The notes under the pieces were generated by a model. That model was given only the letters and a program-made list of their open reading frames with translations. It had not been told where the DNA came from and ran no database searches. Of a stretch of DNA of 64,000 nucleotides, positions 39,701-54,000 are shown piece by piece. Both the position numbers and the translations under genes were made by a program. The stretch's first letter is position 1. The number at the start of each line of letters is the position of its first letter. This DNA comes from Phymorhynchus buccinoides (lineage: Eukaryota; Mollusca; Gastropoda; Neogastropoda; Raphitomidae), in contig CM065712.1 of NCBI GenBank assembly GCA_017654935.2, positions 16,311,073 to 16,375,072 on the forward strand, given 5' to 3'.

Positions 39701-40170
39701 TACACGGCTGTGTTAACACCGTATTTTACGGACTACAAGGCCATACTTTTTTCCTCAACTGAGACCCCTGCGCCTTAAAATGCGTTGCGCCTAGTGTATG
39801 ACTGAAATCTGATCAAACAAAGTTGTGAATTCCATTTGCATCGTAAGTATTGGGATCGACTATCAGGCCGAAATTGTGAATGAAGCCACCGAAGCGGACG
39901 ACACAATCACACAGAGAAGAGGGGGTTTGAACCAGGATATGATATTAGGTACTTTATAGTACTTTATAGTCACAGAGGCGTCTCTGTGAAATTCGGGTTG
40001 CTCCCACCTGGAGAGCGCGTCGCAGCCAGAGGCGCGCCACCCAATTTATTTATTTTATTTTTTTTGCATGCGATTTTTGTCACTGATGAAGGAAGGGGGG
40101 TAAATTTTGACCAAATGACAACTTTTTCGTTGCCACTGGGTTTAACATACGCTAAGTGCATGGGCACACG

Positions 40171-40201
<31 letters not shown>

Positions 40202-42463
40202 TCCATGTTCAGACCGTTAAGGCCTAGTGCAGAATGAGGAAAAAATCCCCTGTACCCAGGTTCGAACTCGGGTTTACTTGACACGAAGCGAACGCACTAC
40301 CACTGTGCCACTCTACACTACAATCGCAGCCTTGGTTTTGACAGCCAAAGACAATATTGAACAACAATCATGGCGGACATAGGCTACTGGACCCGAAACT
40401 CATTGCAGAAATCTACTCCGTGTTTTTCAATTCCGACTTTTCTGGGCTCTCTGGTACTTTGTCATATGGATATCCGGATAGCGACGTCAGTGTAATTTCC
40501 GTCGTTCTGAAGATTGTTTTGACAGAACTAGGAAAAATACTGACCTCCTTTGTTTGAGTCGACCTCGTATTTTCGATCTATTTTTTTCTTTTGTTTGATC
40601 ATTTTGCATGCGCCTTGTGTATGTTTAAATTCACATTTTTTGGTGCTGAATTATACTTAGAAGCGCCTTGTAGTCTGTAAAATACGATAAATGAATATTG
40701 ATCCAAAATATTAATCCCCATGCAAAAAAAGGCAATAAAAGCTGTAATATTTCCAAGAGTTCTTTGCCAATACGTGCAGTAAGAACCTACAAACAAAAGG
40801 CGACATGGATAAGAGCAGGATACTTACGATAGAGAGTGACATCCTATAAAACAATCAGATATTCAAAATCACTGAACACTAATGACTGCACAATTCCCTT
40901 AACCCTTTCACCGCCAACGTCACATTTTTGCACCACAATGACTTAACACCCATATCACTAAAAGGCATCAAATCAGGTCCTGTTATCCGAAGACCCTGTC
41001 CTCTTAATTTGGGGAGGTGATGAAAATGATGTTTTACGTCCTCTCGGTCATAGACACATATGGGACATTTGTAAATACAAAGATGGTGGGAACAATACTG
41101 GCTGCAATGCCCGGAGGCAGTGCAACACAAGTAAAGTCCCGAGTTTTTAACAATACAGATAGGTGTAGCGTAACCACGCCTCGGTTAAACCTCAACGGCT
41201 ATGGTACCGCCACGTAATATTTTCATAATTTTTCTTCGAAGAGGGGAGGTAAGGTAGGCCTTACTTTAAATATGTCACACAGGAATCCCCAGTATTGCAG
41301 CAGATTTTGTTCTCTACCCAGGTAAGTTGGATGGAATCTTTTTGCTAAAACAATGGCTGGCAGTGAAAGGGTTAAGTTCACACTTATGTAAAAGACTTCA
41401 CAAAAATGATCTACTTTTATAGCCATAGACAGTTAAATTTGTATCATCATATTTCTAGTTATGAATTATCATTAAGTTTTTATCATCATTATCTGAATGG
41501 TTCCTATAGTTATACACAGACTATAAGGAATACCTTTTATCCAAACTGAGACCCCCCATGCCTAATAAATAATATAACTATGGTAGTGCAGTAGGAGGCA
41601 ACAACATCACAATGTTAGTGTATGGTCATTAATATACAGCAAGGTACTGTTGTAAACCAAATCAGGATTCTGCGTAAAAATGTGTATGCGTGTGTGTGTG
41701 TGTGTATGTGGGGGGGGGGGGGGGGGGGGGGGAGGGGGGGGCTTACAATATGTTGGTATGGTCTGCATAATCTGCAACATTGTCATTCTCTTTGGTTGAT
41801 ATTTTCCAACAGAATATTTACAGGTATTACAAACTTTCAAACAGGATTCAGCCAAAGAGTCCACAGATAACATGTAAGCTTCAAACCAAAGAAAGCCTTT
41901 TCAGGCACATTTTCCTACATTTTCAATTTTTTTTCCGAGTTTCACACAAAAATTGCATGGTTTGTTTTTTTCCCAAAAAAAATTACTTCCCCCCCCCCCC
42001 CCCATTCTCCAGTACCCTTTGATCCCATCATTCAAGGGAAGCGACTCATCACTCACTCACCGGGGGCAGGTCCCAGTCGTCTCCCTCCTGGAAGTTGTCG
42101 TACATTTCCTGCATGATGAACTTGCGGTTGAGGAACTTCTGCCGCGACCAGATCCACTCGTGCTTCGTCTCCACGTTGACCACGCGGATCATCACCTGTC
42201 ACGTCACAACAACATACACACAGTCTTCATAATTATATTAGGTATTAGGTACTTTATAGTCACAGAGGCATCTCTGTGAAATTCGGGTTGCTCCCACCTG
42301 GAGAGCGCGTCCCAGCCAGAGGGGGCATGTTTTTGGGGGGCATGCGATTTTTTGTGTGACTGATGAGGAAGGAAATGGGGGTGGGGGGGGGGGTAAATTT
42401 AGACCAAATGACAACTTTTTCGTTGCCACTTGGCTTAACGTGTGCTAAGTGCATGGGCACACG

Positions 42464-42494
<31 letters not shown>

Positions 42495-45400
42495 TCCACG
42501 TTCAGACCTGTAAGGCCTAGTGCAAAGTGAGAGGACAAATCCCCTATGCCCAGGTTCGAACTCGGGTTTACTTGACACGAGGCGAACGCGTTACCACTGT
42601 GCCACTCTACACCAACAGATTATATGGTGCATGATCTTCACACAAATCAAAATTAACTCTTCTTAGCGCCATGTGTTGTTTTACATTCTTGGCTGTTCCC
42701 TGCATCTCAACCCAAAAGAGTGGGGGGGGGGGGAGGTAACTATTTTCCCCCTAGCGCCATGCGTTGTTTTACATTCTTGGCTGTTCCTTGCATCTCAACC
42801 CAAAAGAGTGGGGGGGGGGGGGGGGAGGTAACTATTTTTTCCCCTAGCGCCATGCGTTGTTTTACATTCTTGGCTGTTCCTTGCATCTCAACCCAAAAGA
42901 GTGGGGGGGGGGGGGGGGAGGTAACTATTTTTTCCCCTAGCGCCATGCGTTGTTTTACATTCTTGGTCGTTCCTTGCATCTCAACCAAAAAGAGTGGGGG
43001 GAGGTAACTATTTTTCCCCTAGCGCCATGCGTTGTTTTACATTCTTGGTTGTTCCTTGCATCTCAACCCAAAAGAGTGGGGGGGGGGAGGTAACTATTCT
43101 TTCCCCTAGCGCCATGTGTTGTTTTACCTTCTTGGCTGTTCCTTGCATCTCAACCCAAAAGAGTGGGGGGGGGAGGTAACTATTCTTTCCCCTAGCGCCA
43201 TGTGTTGTTTTACATTCTTGGTTGTTCCTTGCATCTCAACCCAAAAGAGTGGGGGGGGGAGGTAACTATTTTTCCCCTAGCGCCATGCGTTGTTTTACAT
43301 TCTTGGTTGTTCCTTGCATCTCAACCCAAAAGAGTGGGGGGGGGAGGTAACTATTCTTTCCCCTAGCGCCATGTGTTGTTTTACCTTCTTGGCTGTTCCT
43401 TGCATCTCAACCCAAAAGAGTGGGGGGGGGGAGGTAACTATTCTTTCCCCTAGCGCCATGTGTTGTTTTACCTTCTTGGCTGTTCCTTGCATCTCAACCA
43501 AAAAGAGTGGGGGGGGGAGGTAACTATTTTTCCCCTAGCGCCATGCGTTGTTTTACATTCTTGGTTGTTCCTTGCATCTCAACCCAAAAGAGTGGGGGGG
43601 GGAGGTAACTATTCTTTCCCCTAGCGCCATGTGTTGTTTTACCTTCTTGGCTGTTCCTTGCATCTCAACCAAAAAGAGTGGGGGGGGGAGGTAACTATTC
43701 TTTCCCCTAGCGCCATGTGTTGTTTTACATTCTTGGTTGTTCCTTGCATCTCAACCCAAAAGAGTGGGGGGGGGAGGTAACTATTCTTTCCCCTAGCGCC
43801 ATGTGTTGTTTTACATTCTTGGTTGTTCCTTGCATCTCAACCCAAAAGAGTGGGGGGGGGAGGTAACTATTCTTTCCCCTAGCGCCATGTGTTGTTTTAC
43901 CTTCTTGGCTGTTCCTTGCATCTCAACCAAAAAGAGTGGGGGGGGGGAGGTAACTATTCTTTCCCCTAGCGCCATGTGTTGTTTTACCTTCTTGGCTGTT
44001 CCTTGCATCTCAACCAAAAAGAGTGGGGGGGGGGAGGTAACTATTCTTTCCCCTAGCGCCATGTGTTGTTTTACATTCTTGGTTGTTCCTTGCATCTCAA
44101 CCCAAAAGAGTGGGGGGGGGGAGGTAACTATTCTTTCCCCTAGCGCCATGTGTTGTTTTACCTTCTTGGCTGTTCCTTGCATCTCAACCAAAAAGAGTGG
44201 GGGGGGGAGGTAACTATTCTTTCCCCTAGCGCCATGTGTTGTTTTACCTTCTTGGCTGTTCCTTGCATCTCAACCAAAAAGAGTGGGGGGGGGGAGGTAA
44301 CTATTCTTTCCCCTAGCGCCATGTGTTGTTTTACCTTCTTGGCTGTTCCTTGCATCTCAACCAAAAAGAGTGGGGGGGGGAGGTAACTATTCTTTCCCCT
44401 AGCGCCATGTGTTGTTTTACCTTCTTGGCTGTTCCTTGCATCTCAACCAAAAAGAGTGGGGGGGGGAGGTAACTATTCTTTCCCCTAGCGCCATGTGTTG
44501 TTTTACATTCTTGGTTGTTCCTTGCATCTCAACCCAAAAGAGTGGGGGGGGGAGGTAACTATTCTTTCCCCTAGCGCCATGTGTTGTTTTACATTCTTGG
44601 TTGTTCCTTGCATCTCAACCCAAAAGAGTGGGGGGGGGGAGGTAACTATTCTTTCCCCTAGCGCCATGTGTTGTTTTACATTCTTGGTTGTTCCTTGCAT
44701 CTCAACCCAAAAGAGTGGGGGGGGGGAGGTAACTATTCTTTCCCCTAGCGCCATGTGTTGTTTTACATTCTTGGTTGTTCCTTGCATCTCAACCCAAAAG
44801 AGTGGGGGGGGGGAGGTAACTATTCTTTCCCCTAGCGCCATGTGTTGTTTTACATTCTTGGTTGTTCCTTGCATCTCAACCCAAAAGAGTGGGGGGGGGA
44901 GGTAACTATTCTTTCCCCTAGCGCCATGTGTTGTTTTACCTTCTTGGCTGTTCCTTGCATCTCAACCCAAAAGAGTGGGGGGGGGGAGGTAACTATTCTT
45001 TCCCCTAGCGCCATGTGTTGTTTTACATTCTTGGTTGTTCCTTGCATCTCAACCCAAAAGAGTGGGGGGGGGAGGTAACTATTCTTTCCCCTAGCGCCAT
45101 GTGTTGTTTTACATTCTTGGTTGTTCCTTGCATCTCAACCCAAAAGAGTGGGGGGGGGAGGTAACTATTCTTTCCCCTAGCGCCATGTGTTGTTTTACCT
45201 TCTTGGCTGTTCCTTGCATCTCAACCCAAAAGAGTGGGGGGGGGAGGTAACTATTCTTTCCCCTAGCGCCATGTGTTGTTTTACATTCTTGGTTGTTCCT
45301 TGCATCTCAACCCAAAAGAGTGGGGGGGGGAGGTAACTATTTTTTCCCCTAGCGCCATGCGTTGCTTTAATGGTAACAAAATCACTGGCAAAAGCTCTAA

Positions 45401-48007
45401 AAAATAGACAAACACATGGCAGGCCATTTGACAGTGAATTCCTTTGCATTTGGTGGGAGTGAACAGTGATTCGCCCATGGTGATAGAAGAGCTTAAGCGT
45501 GCACACACACTAACAGTCGTAAAAAAAAATAAGGGGGGGGGGGGGGGGGGGGGGGGGTGGAGATCATGGTAAGACAAGCCTGAGATCAAAACTTCGAACC
45601 AGGAATATTCACATTCATCGAAAGTTTTGTTTTACGGGAGGGGGTGGGGGGTCTTTTTTTCTTTTAACGTCATCTTTAACAACAGCATAAACAGTTCACC
45701 AAAAATTATGTCTTTACTTACAAATCTTTCAGTGCCGTTCTCCTGAAGTCTCTCATCCTCAATTTTTTTTTTTTTTTAACCGCTTTTAAAACATGGAAGC
45801 CACAATTTTCGCCACTAAAAAACCCCGGAAGACACAAGTTTTGGCACTTCGAAAAACAGAAGCCACAAGTTTCGGCACTTTAAAAAACCGGAAGCCCACA
45901 AGTTTTGGCACCAGGGCTCCCAGGGACCCCCATTTGGGGGTCTATGAAGAACTAAAATTCTAAAGGACCCTCTAAAAGAATGTGCAGGGGGTCCCAGGGA
46001 TGCACTAGAACAATTCTTTTTAGCATTCGCAATGCTACTGGGAACCTCTATCCTGCCTCTAGGACCCGCTATACTGTAAGTGAAGGAGTCCCTGGGACCC
46101 CTTGTTTTGCGGGACGATTGGGAGCCCTGGGCACTTTAAAAAACCGGAAAAACAAGCCATAGGTTTTGGCACTTCAAAAAAACCGGAAGCCACCAGTTTC
46201 AGCACTTTTAAAAACCCAGAAGCCACCAGCTTTGACACTTCAAAAATCAGAAGCCACCAGTTTCGGCACCCCCCAAATGTTTTATTTCCGGACAGTTCCA
46301 GAGAATTAGCGCCCCTGCGATTGCATCCATTTTGAGTCAGGATGGTGCTACGATGGTGCCAGACCAGGCAACATTTACATTTTGGTCCACAAGGGAAGAT
46401 CATCCAGGAATGGAAAGAGTAATCTGCTCTTTTCTGTCATTAATTTATCTCGCGAACATGGATAGAGCCCTCCCCTCTCCCTCTCTCACACACACATGCA
46501 GAGAGAGAGAGAGAGAGATATATAAAGAGAGAGAGAGATCAATATGGGTGCAACTACACAAAATGAAAAAACCTGAAAGGTTGGTCCCCCTGCAGCTGAA
46601 GAAAAAATTGATTTATGAAGGTATTTTAGTTTGCTTTTTGCACAATTTATACAAATGCTTATTTTAAAGTGTTCTGAAAAATACAGTAGACACACAAAGA
46701 CAGACCTGCCACATTTTAGAAATGAAAAAGAGGGGTGGGGGTCTGGGGGCCGGCGTAGGCCCCCAGTGGGGTACAGGGGCAACGCCCTGTTGGGGGTCAG
46801 GGGGCAACGATTAGTAAGCAGAAAAGTACCCCAGAAAGCATGGAAAAGCATATAGCATCCTATAAAGAAGTGGCTGAGCCAAGCCCACAATCCTGTAAGG
46901 ATTTGGCAGAATGAACTAGAAATGGGTATGCTTATTCCAAACATTATTTATATTGAAATTATTTGTGAATGAAACTTTTGTGTTTGTTTATTTTTTATTG
47001 ATTATTACGAAAATCGAAAATATAATCGAAATACAAAAAAAGGTGTGTTCAACAAAGATGTTAAAAAAAAATGTGTGGTGTGTTTATTATTAAAACATTG
47101 CAGACACAAGTCACTTCATGATCAGAGAAACATTAAAAGCTCAAAATAAACTTAGTACTTGCCTTTCTGTAAGGGTTATTTTAGTAATGCAATCAACAGG
47201 TAAAAATTATGTTCGGATACGCACACCTGTCGGTCTCATTGCCGATCATTCGCGATCGACATTTTCGTGTGAAAAGTATCTCTATGCTTTGTATAAAGTG
47301 TTAAACCACTCTAAGTCCGATAAAAATCAATGAAACTATCCAATTCACTGTCTAAAATAGTGTCGAAATCCTCGGCAGATGACCGGTCGATCGATAATCA
47401 AAGTTAACCATAGGCCTAGTAGGCACTGCACTAGCATGAGTCTTAGCAGTCACTTCACTCTGGCCCCTATAACTAAGTCCAAAAGCACGATTGGCACACA
47501 ATTTATCGGTAAAAACATCGATAACATCGTCGTCTATTGCTGGGAACACCGCCATTTTGATGACAAAAAAATGTCCCCCAAAAATTTGAAGAAAATCGAT
47601 CAAAATTAGGCTTCAATCGAGCTCCGTGCACAATGGCGGACATAGAAACAGTAAGTCGAATGCTTTCCGGCTGTCGTTAAAGCTTCCCTTCTGCATTAGA
47701 GAGCTCTCACTTCCTTAGCAATATGACTAAACAACGTTGCTTGACGGCTCTCAAAATATTGGAGTTTCGGCTATCGCTATCGGAGAGCAGACTTGAAGCC
47801 AAAAAAATCGGAGTTTACCCGCCGAAATCGGGGTGAACGGCAGGTCTGCAAAGATCTTGTTTGACAAATCTAAACAAAGGAACTTCCTTTTCTGGTAAAA
47901 TTCAAAAACAGGAAATCCTTGTATACCAAGAAAAGTTGCACCCATGTAACTAGAGACAAAGAGCTAGTGAGATAGAGAGAGGGAGAGAATGATGGAGATC
48001 TATATAT

Positions 48008-48043
<36 letters not shown>

Positions 48044-51000
48044 GATGAGAGAGAGAGAAGAGGAGAGAAGGTAGAGAAGAAGCTAGAGAGAGAGGGGAGC
48101 GCAGTGAAGAGAGAGAGAGAGAGAGAGAACACTGAAAAAACTTTATTTAACAAGGATAAGGAGAGAGAGAGAGAGAATACGAATACGAATGTTTTTATTG
48201 AGGGTAAAACAGATAAGCTGGGTAGCTTTTTTACACTATTGCCCTCAAGCAGAGAGAGAGAGAGGGAGGGAGGGAACGATGGAGATATTTCCCATCATTC
48301 CCTGCTGACCTCTGTTCGCCCGTTGAGCTCTCCCGCGGGCCTCGGGGGAGACGACCATGAGCTCGAACTTGAGCTTCTTGTCGAGGTCCTCAGAGATGGA
48401 GTTGGCCTGCTCCACAGCCGGCATCAGCTCCACGATGTCCTCCTGCAGCAACGTCTCATCTGCAGGGACACACACACACTGTGACCCCAGCAACACGAAA
48501 GGGACACACACACACTGTGACCCCAGCAACATGAAAGGGACACACACACTGTGACCCCAGCAACACGAAAGGGACACACACACTGTGACCCCAGCAACAC
48601 GAAAGGGACACACACACACTGTGACCCCAGCAACACGAAAGGGACACACACACACTGTGACCCCAGCAACACGAAAGGGACACACACACTGTGACCCCAG
48701 CAACACGAAAGGGACACACACACACTGTGACCCCAGCACCACGAAAGGGACACACACACACTGTGACCCAGCACCTTGAAAGGGACACACACACATTGTG
48801 ACCCAGCACCATGAAAGGGACACACACACACACTGTGACCCAGCACCTTGAAAGGGACACACACACACTGTGACCCAGCACCTTGAAAGGGACACACACA
48901 CACTGTGACCCAGCACCTTGAAAGGGACACACACACACTGTGACCCAGCACCTTGAAAGGGACACACACACACTGTGACCCAGCACACATGAAAGGGACA
49001 CACACACACTGTGACCCCAGCACAACGAAAGGGACACACACACACTGTGACCCCAGCAACACGAAAGGGACACACACACATTGTGACCCAGCACCATGAA
49101 AGGGACACACACACACTGTGACCCCAGCAACACGAAAGGGACACACACACATTGTGACCCAGCACCTTGAAAGGGACACACACACACTGTGACCCAGCAC
49201 CTTGAAAGGGACACACACACATTGTGACCCAGCACCTTGAAAGGGACACACACACATTGTGACCCAGCACCTTGAAAGGGACACACACACACTGTGACCC
49301 AGCACCTTGAAAGGGACACACACACATTGTGACCCAGCACCTTGAAAGGGACACACACACATTGTGACCCAGCACCTTGAAAGGGACACACACACATTGT
49401 GACCCAGCACCATGAAAGGGACACACACACATTGTGACCCAGCACCTTGAAAGGGACACACACACACTGTGACCCAGCACCTTGAAAGGGACACACACAC
49501 ACTGTGACCCCAGCACCATGAAAGGGACACACACACATTGTGACCCAGCACCATGAAAGGGACACACACACACTGTGACCCAGCACCATGAAAGGGACAC
49601 ACACACACTGTGACCCAGCACCTTGAAAGGGACACACACACACTGTGACCCCAGCACCATGAACGGGACATTAAGTCATTCGCGTCGCAATGGTTTTGAA
49701 TTATTAAAGGGGCACCCTGACGGATGAGTTGTTTTTTTGCAAGAAACACGTCGAGATCACCAGAAAGACAGCCTTTTCAGGGATCGGAACACTCACTTTG
49801 CTCTGGTTTCCCATAAATTAAACTGTCAAAACGGCGATTCCTCTTTGGTGGAGATGCCGGAGAGAGAGGTAGCCGATTTTGGATGGGGTGGGTGAAGGTC
49901 ACTGATTCAGTGATTGTGGGTTGAAGCGTTTTCTTTTTTTGTAGTGCAGTTAAAAAAAAAAAAGGGAGCTATTTCCTTTGTTGTGAGCGAAACTCCTTTA
50001 GATAAACTGCATAAAACATTTTTAAAAAAGAAGAAAAAAAAAAAGGACTTGCACTGCGGTAGAAAAGCATCCTTTTTGTCAAAATTCGGATTTTGTCTAA
50101 TTTCTACACGCAGGCGGCCCATTAGAAAAAAGAAGGTGGGGGGGACGGACACACGCCTTCTCTTCTGGGTGAAATAATTTGACTCCCAGCACCTCCGCCA
50201 AGAGAGGAATCGCCGGATTTGGGGGGACGGTTTTGATTTCTAGGAAACCAGAAGCAAAGTGAGTGTTTGCAATCTATGTAAAGGGGGTGTTTTCCTGGTG
50301 ATCTGGGGGGGACGTGTTTCTTACAAAGACTCATCCGTATGGGTGGCCCTTTAAAAAACCTCACAAATCACTCCAGCCATAAACACAAACAAAACATAAA
50401 TAAAAACAAAAGACAAAAAAACAAGGAGATAATGAAAGGTTATTACTTCAGGCCGTTTTTTAGGGGACCATAGGAAAAGGTGGTAGATCAGACTTAAAAC
50501 TCTCTACACCGATTGGTTTTCCCCCACAGCGAAACCACTACAAAAGCAAAGTCAGGGGGCAAAATTGTGGTCTAAAGGGAGTTGAAGCGAGGTTTAGAAC
50601 TGAAGTGAACCAAGGTATGGTGTGCTTGCACACAGATTTAATTTTTCCTTGAAGCAAATGCATAAAATTGACATATATGGCTGGAACGACTTGAATGAGT
50701 TAAGTGTCAAAACTGACTATTTCTGACAAAATGGTACAGTTGGAAAACCAGACAATTCTCTTTCTAATGATAAAAAAAAAAAAAACATTCTTGTATCTTT
50801 TTTTTCCGTTCCAGGAAGTTATGAGCATTTAAAGTTGGTAGGGTGAGCGTCGGCCGTTTTGAGAAAACAGTCTATAAAGTCGGGCCTAGCTGTAGAAAAT
50901 GCATCAACCTAGCAATTTCAAAGCACTTTTTGTAGTATTTAGAGACCATAAAGAAGATTATCCTAGAGCATGAAAATACCGATAAAGGTGCAATAACTCA

Positions 51001-54000
51001 AAATTGATAAAAATGTTTTTTAGATTTTCGACTTTCCAAGACTGCTGTGAGACATGAGCCCAGTGACTTAACTCTTCTAGCACCGTGGGCGAAATACATT
51101 CGCCCAGTACATCACACTTCACTCCCACCAAATGCAAAGACATTCACTGGCAAGCACCCTGCCATGTGTTTGTCTAGTTTCAGAGCTTATATCAGTAATC
51201 TGTGTTTCTTCGAAAAAAAAATACTCCCACTCTATGTCAGTTGTCGGATGCAAAGGTCGAAAACCATGAACATCAAAAACCCCACACACATAAGCGGATA
51301 TTCCATGCGGAAAATGAACCTGTGCACAATCCATAAATAAGTGAAAACAAAGAAGGCGAAAAGATTTGCGCACGTGTCCGAATTTCCCCTATATGCACGT
51401 AAACTTTTATCCTTCTTTCTTCCACTTATTCTTCACATTGTTAGGGCATATTCGCTAACGAGAACTTACGCGTCTAATGTGAACCGCCTGAATGCCTTAG
51501 GGTTTATAGCTCTCAACATAAATTAATCTGCCCCTGTACTCTAACTAATGCACACACGGTAACGATGCGATGCGTGCGCAACCCTATCCCACCTAAGATT
51601 ATCGTCCTTGCCTGTCATGAAGTACCATATTTTCCGGGATGACTACAAACGCCGCCGCACCTAGCATCTCATAAGGCGCACACCGATACTCCCCCAAATT
51701 TTAACACAAAACTGAATGATGTTGTTATAGGTTTTTGTTATACATCATGCATTGTATCTTAAAGATCAACATATATAAGAGCGCCCAGAGGATTCCCTAC
51801 ATGTCCCTAGGAAAAAAGCATCGCCTTCTAGCTCCGTAAAATCTCTCTGGCTTCCCGTAAGTACTAGTATATCAATGGAAAACAGTCGCAACAAGAAAGA
51901 TAGCAATCTGCTCACTGAATCATCACAATGTGCTAAGGGGCCATACTAGAGTTTAAAGAGAACCGGTTAAAAAAACCCCCCCTACACGGTGTTTGTAACC
52001 GGTTTTTCTACTACAATAAATCGAAAACCGGTTATTGGCCTATCTTATTATACGTCGAACCGGTGTTTTAAATCAGTACTCGCATCACTAGTTTCACCTA
52101 TGCAAACATAAATTTATTTTGTCAGAATATTCACACACACGCGCGCACGCAAACGCGCACGCACGCACATACACACACACACAATACACGGAAACTTATG
52201 GCACATCACAAACCTTCAAAGTCAAAGGCCATTACACCACCACAAACTAGAAACAGCTCACTCTTGGTTTACAAACACACATATCATGCGCTGAGAGCTT
52301 CCCCAATCACACGTGTACCGTGTTGTTCTCGAGAAAGAATGCGTTATTTTCTAAGAAAAAACTTACTTTCAGTTTAGACAGTATAAAAAACCGTGGTTCA
52401 CATCAGACATCAAATCTCTTTATGTAATGACGTAATTTACTTCGAACCCGCGGAAAGTTTAGCACCGGTTTTTTTTGTTTTTTTCCCCACACCCTCTAGT
52501 GGCATAGGCAGTTCAGGCCTAAAATGATCACCCTTTCGTGTCAGCAAAGAGTATAAAGCTCCATTGTTCATCGGATGTGCAATTCCAATGAAAGGGAAAG
52601 CTAGCCGTGAATAGTCTCACAAGAGACAGGCAATTACGATTACAAAAAAAAGCGAGACAGGCAATCACGCTATAAGAGCGAGACAGGCAATTACGCTATA
52701 AGCCTGACGTGGTACGAACAACTGACCCCTGGTCTTGTTCTCGCTGTTGAACGTCAGATAGCCGGAGCGCTTGGCGATCTCCTCCTGGGCCATCTCGAAG
52801 GTGACCTCGGGGCTTTTCTATAGTGAACCAGCCGAGTACCACCCTTGGGTACTCGCCTCCTCAAAGTTCCTTGGTGCCCAGAACCACTCAAGCTAAACTG
52901 ACGTACGGATAGTCAAAACACTCAGCCTAGACGATACCAACGCGCCGAACATGGCAAGAAAACATTCATAATTTGTAGCTTGGATCGGAAGCGGGGTCAA
53001 CAGAGAGAGGCGGAATTACGGTGCAGTTACAGCGGTATATAAGTGACACTAGCGACATTACAGAAGAGCACTACCAATGGCTCCCAGGGACCCACATTTA
53101 AATGGGGTCTATAGAAAGCCACTGAGTAAAATTCTAAAGGAACCCTCTACTAAACGAAATGTGCAAGAGCGTAAGTGGTGCCTAAGTGGCAAATTGCACT
53201 TTTAGAACAATAATATTTTTTAGCTATTCGCACTATGCAATAGACCATAACACGGAGAACCTCTATCCCCAGCCTCTTAATGAGACCCCCTATACTTATG
53301 TAGTGAAGGAGTCCCTGGGACCCCTTGTTGGCGCGAGGGGACGATTGGGAGCCCTCGCGGGACATTAACAGTGGCAAAATGACCATTCTGAGAACATGGT
53401 ACATGTAGAAACTTCATGTCATTCTCTTTCTAATGATATAAGAACCATTCTTGTAACTCACCTGCCCACCTCGTTCTCATTTAGTAGTAATGCAGCATTC
53501 AAAGTTGGTAGGGTGACTGTCAGCCACGTTTTGAGAAATCATTCTAAAAGTTCATAGTCCAGCTGAAGAAAATGCATGCATGGACCTACCTAATTTAAAC
53601 GCACTTTTCTGAGTATTTAGAGACCATAACAAAGATTTAGCTCCCTTCATAAATATGAAAGATGAGATGTCAGAAGACAGATCTGCCTACTTGGAATTTT
53701 CCCAATCAGTAGCCCAGCCATCAATTTTCAGTAGCATGGCAAATTTTTCCGTAGCATCCACAAACAACGGCAATCGATTTGTTCTCTTCCTGAGCCAAAA
53801 CGCACTGCTTAATATGTTTCGCCGATTGAACATGTTGACGGCAATTGTCTCTACCACCATGATTCACAGAGAAGTCCGCATGACAGATGTTGCACTGCAA
53901 TGAGCATGGCTCGCACCGAGTCGACTTCTGACAATGCAAGCCCACTCCCCCGAGTAAGCTATTTTGAAAACTTGTGCGGAAGGCCGGTGTTTTTTCTTAG

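Noticed and set aside
48245..49660. Open frames of 395-471 codons on the minus strand
   Set aside because: Translation of the 35-bp array running into exon 6 out of context; Cys/Val-rich repetition in three frames is a repeat artefact.
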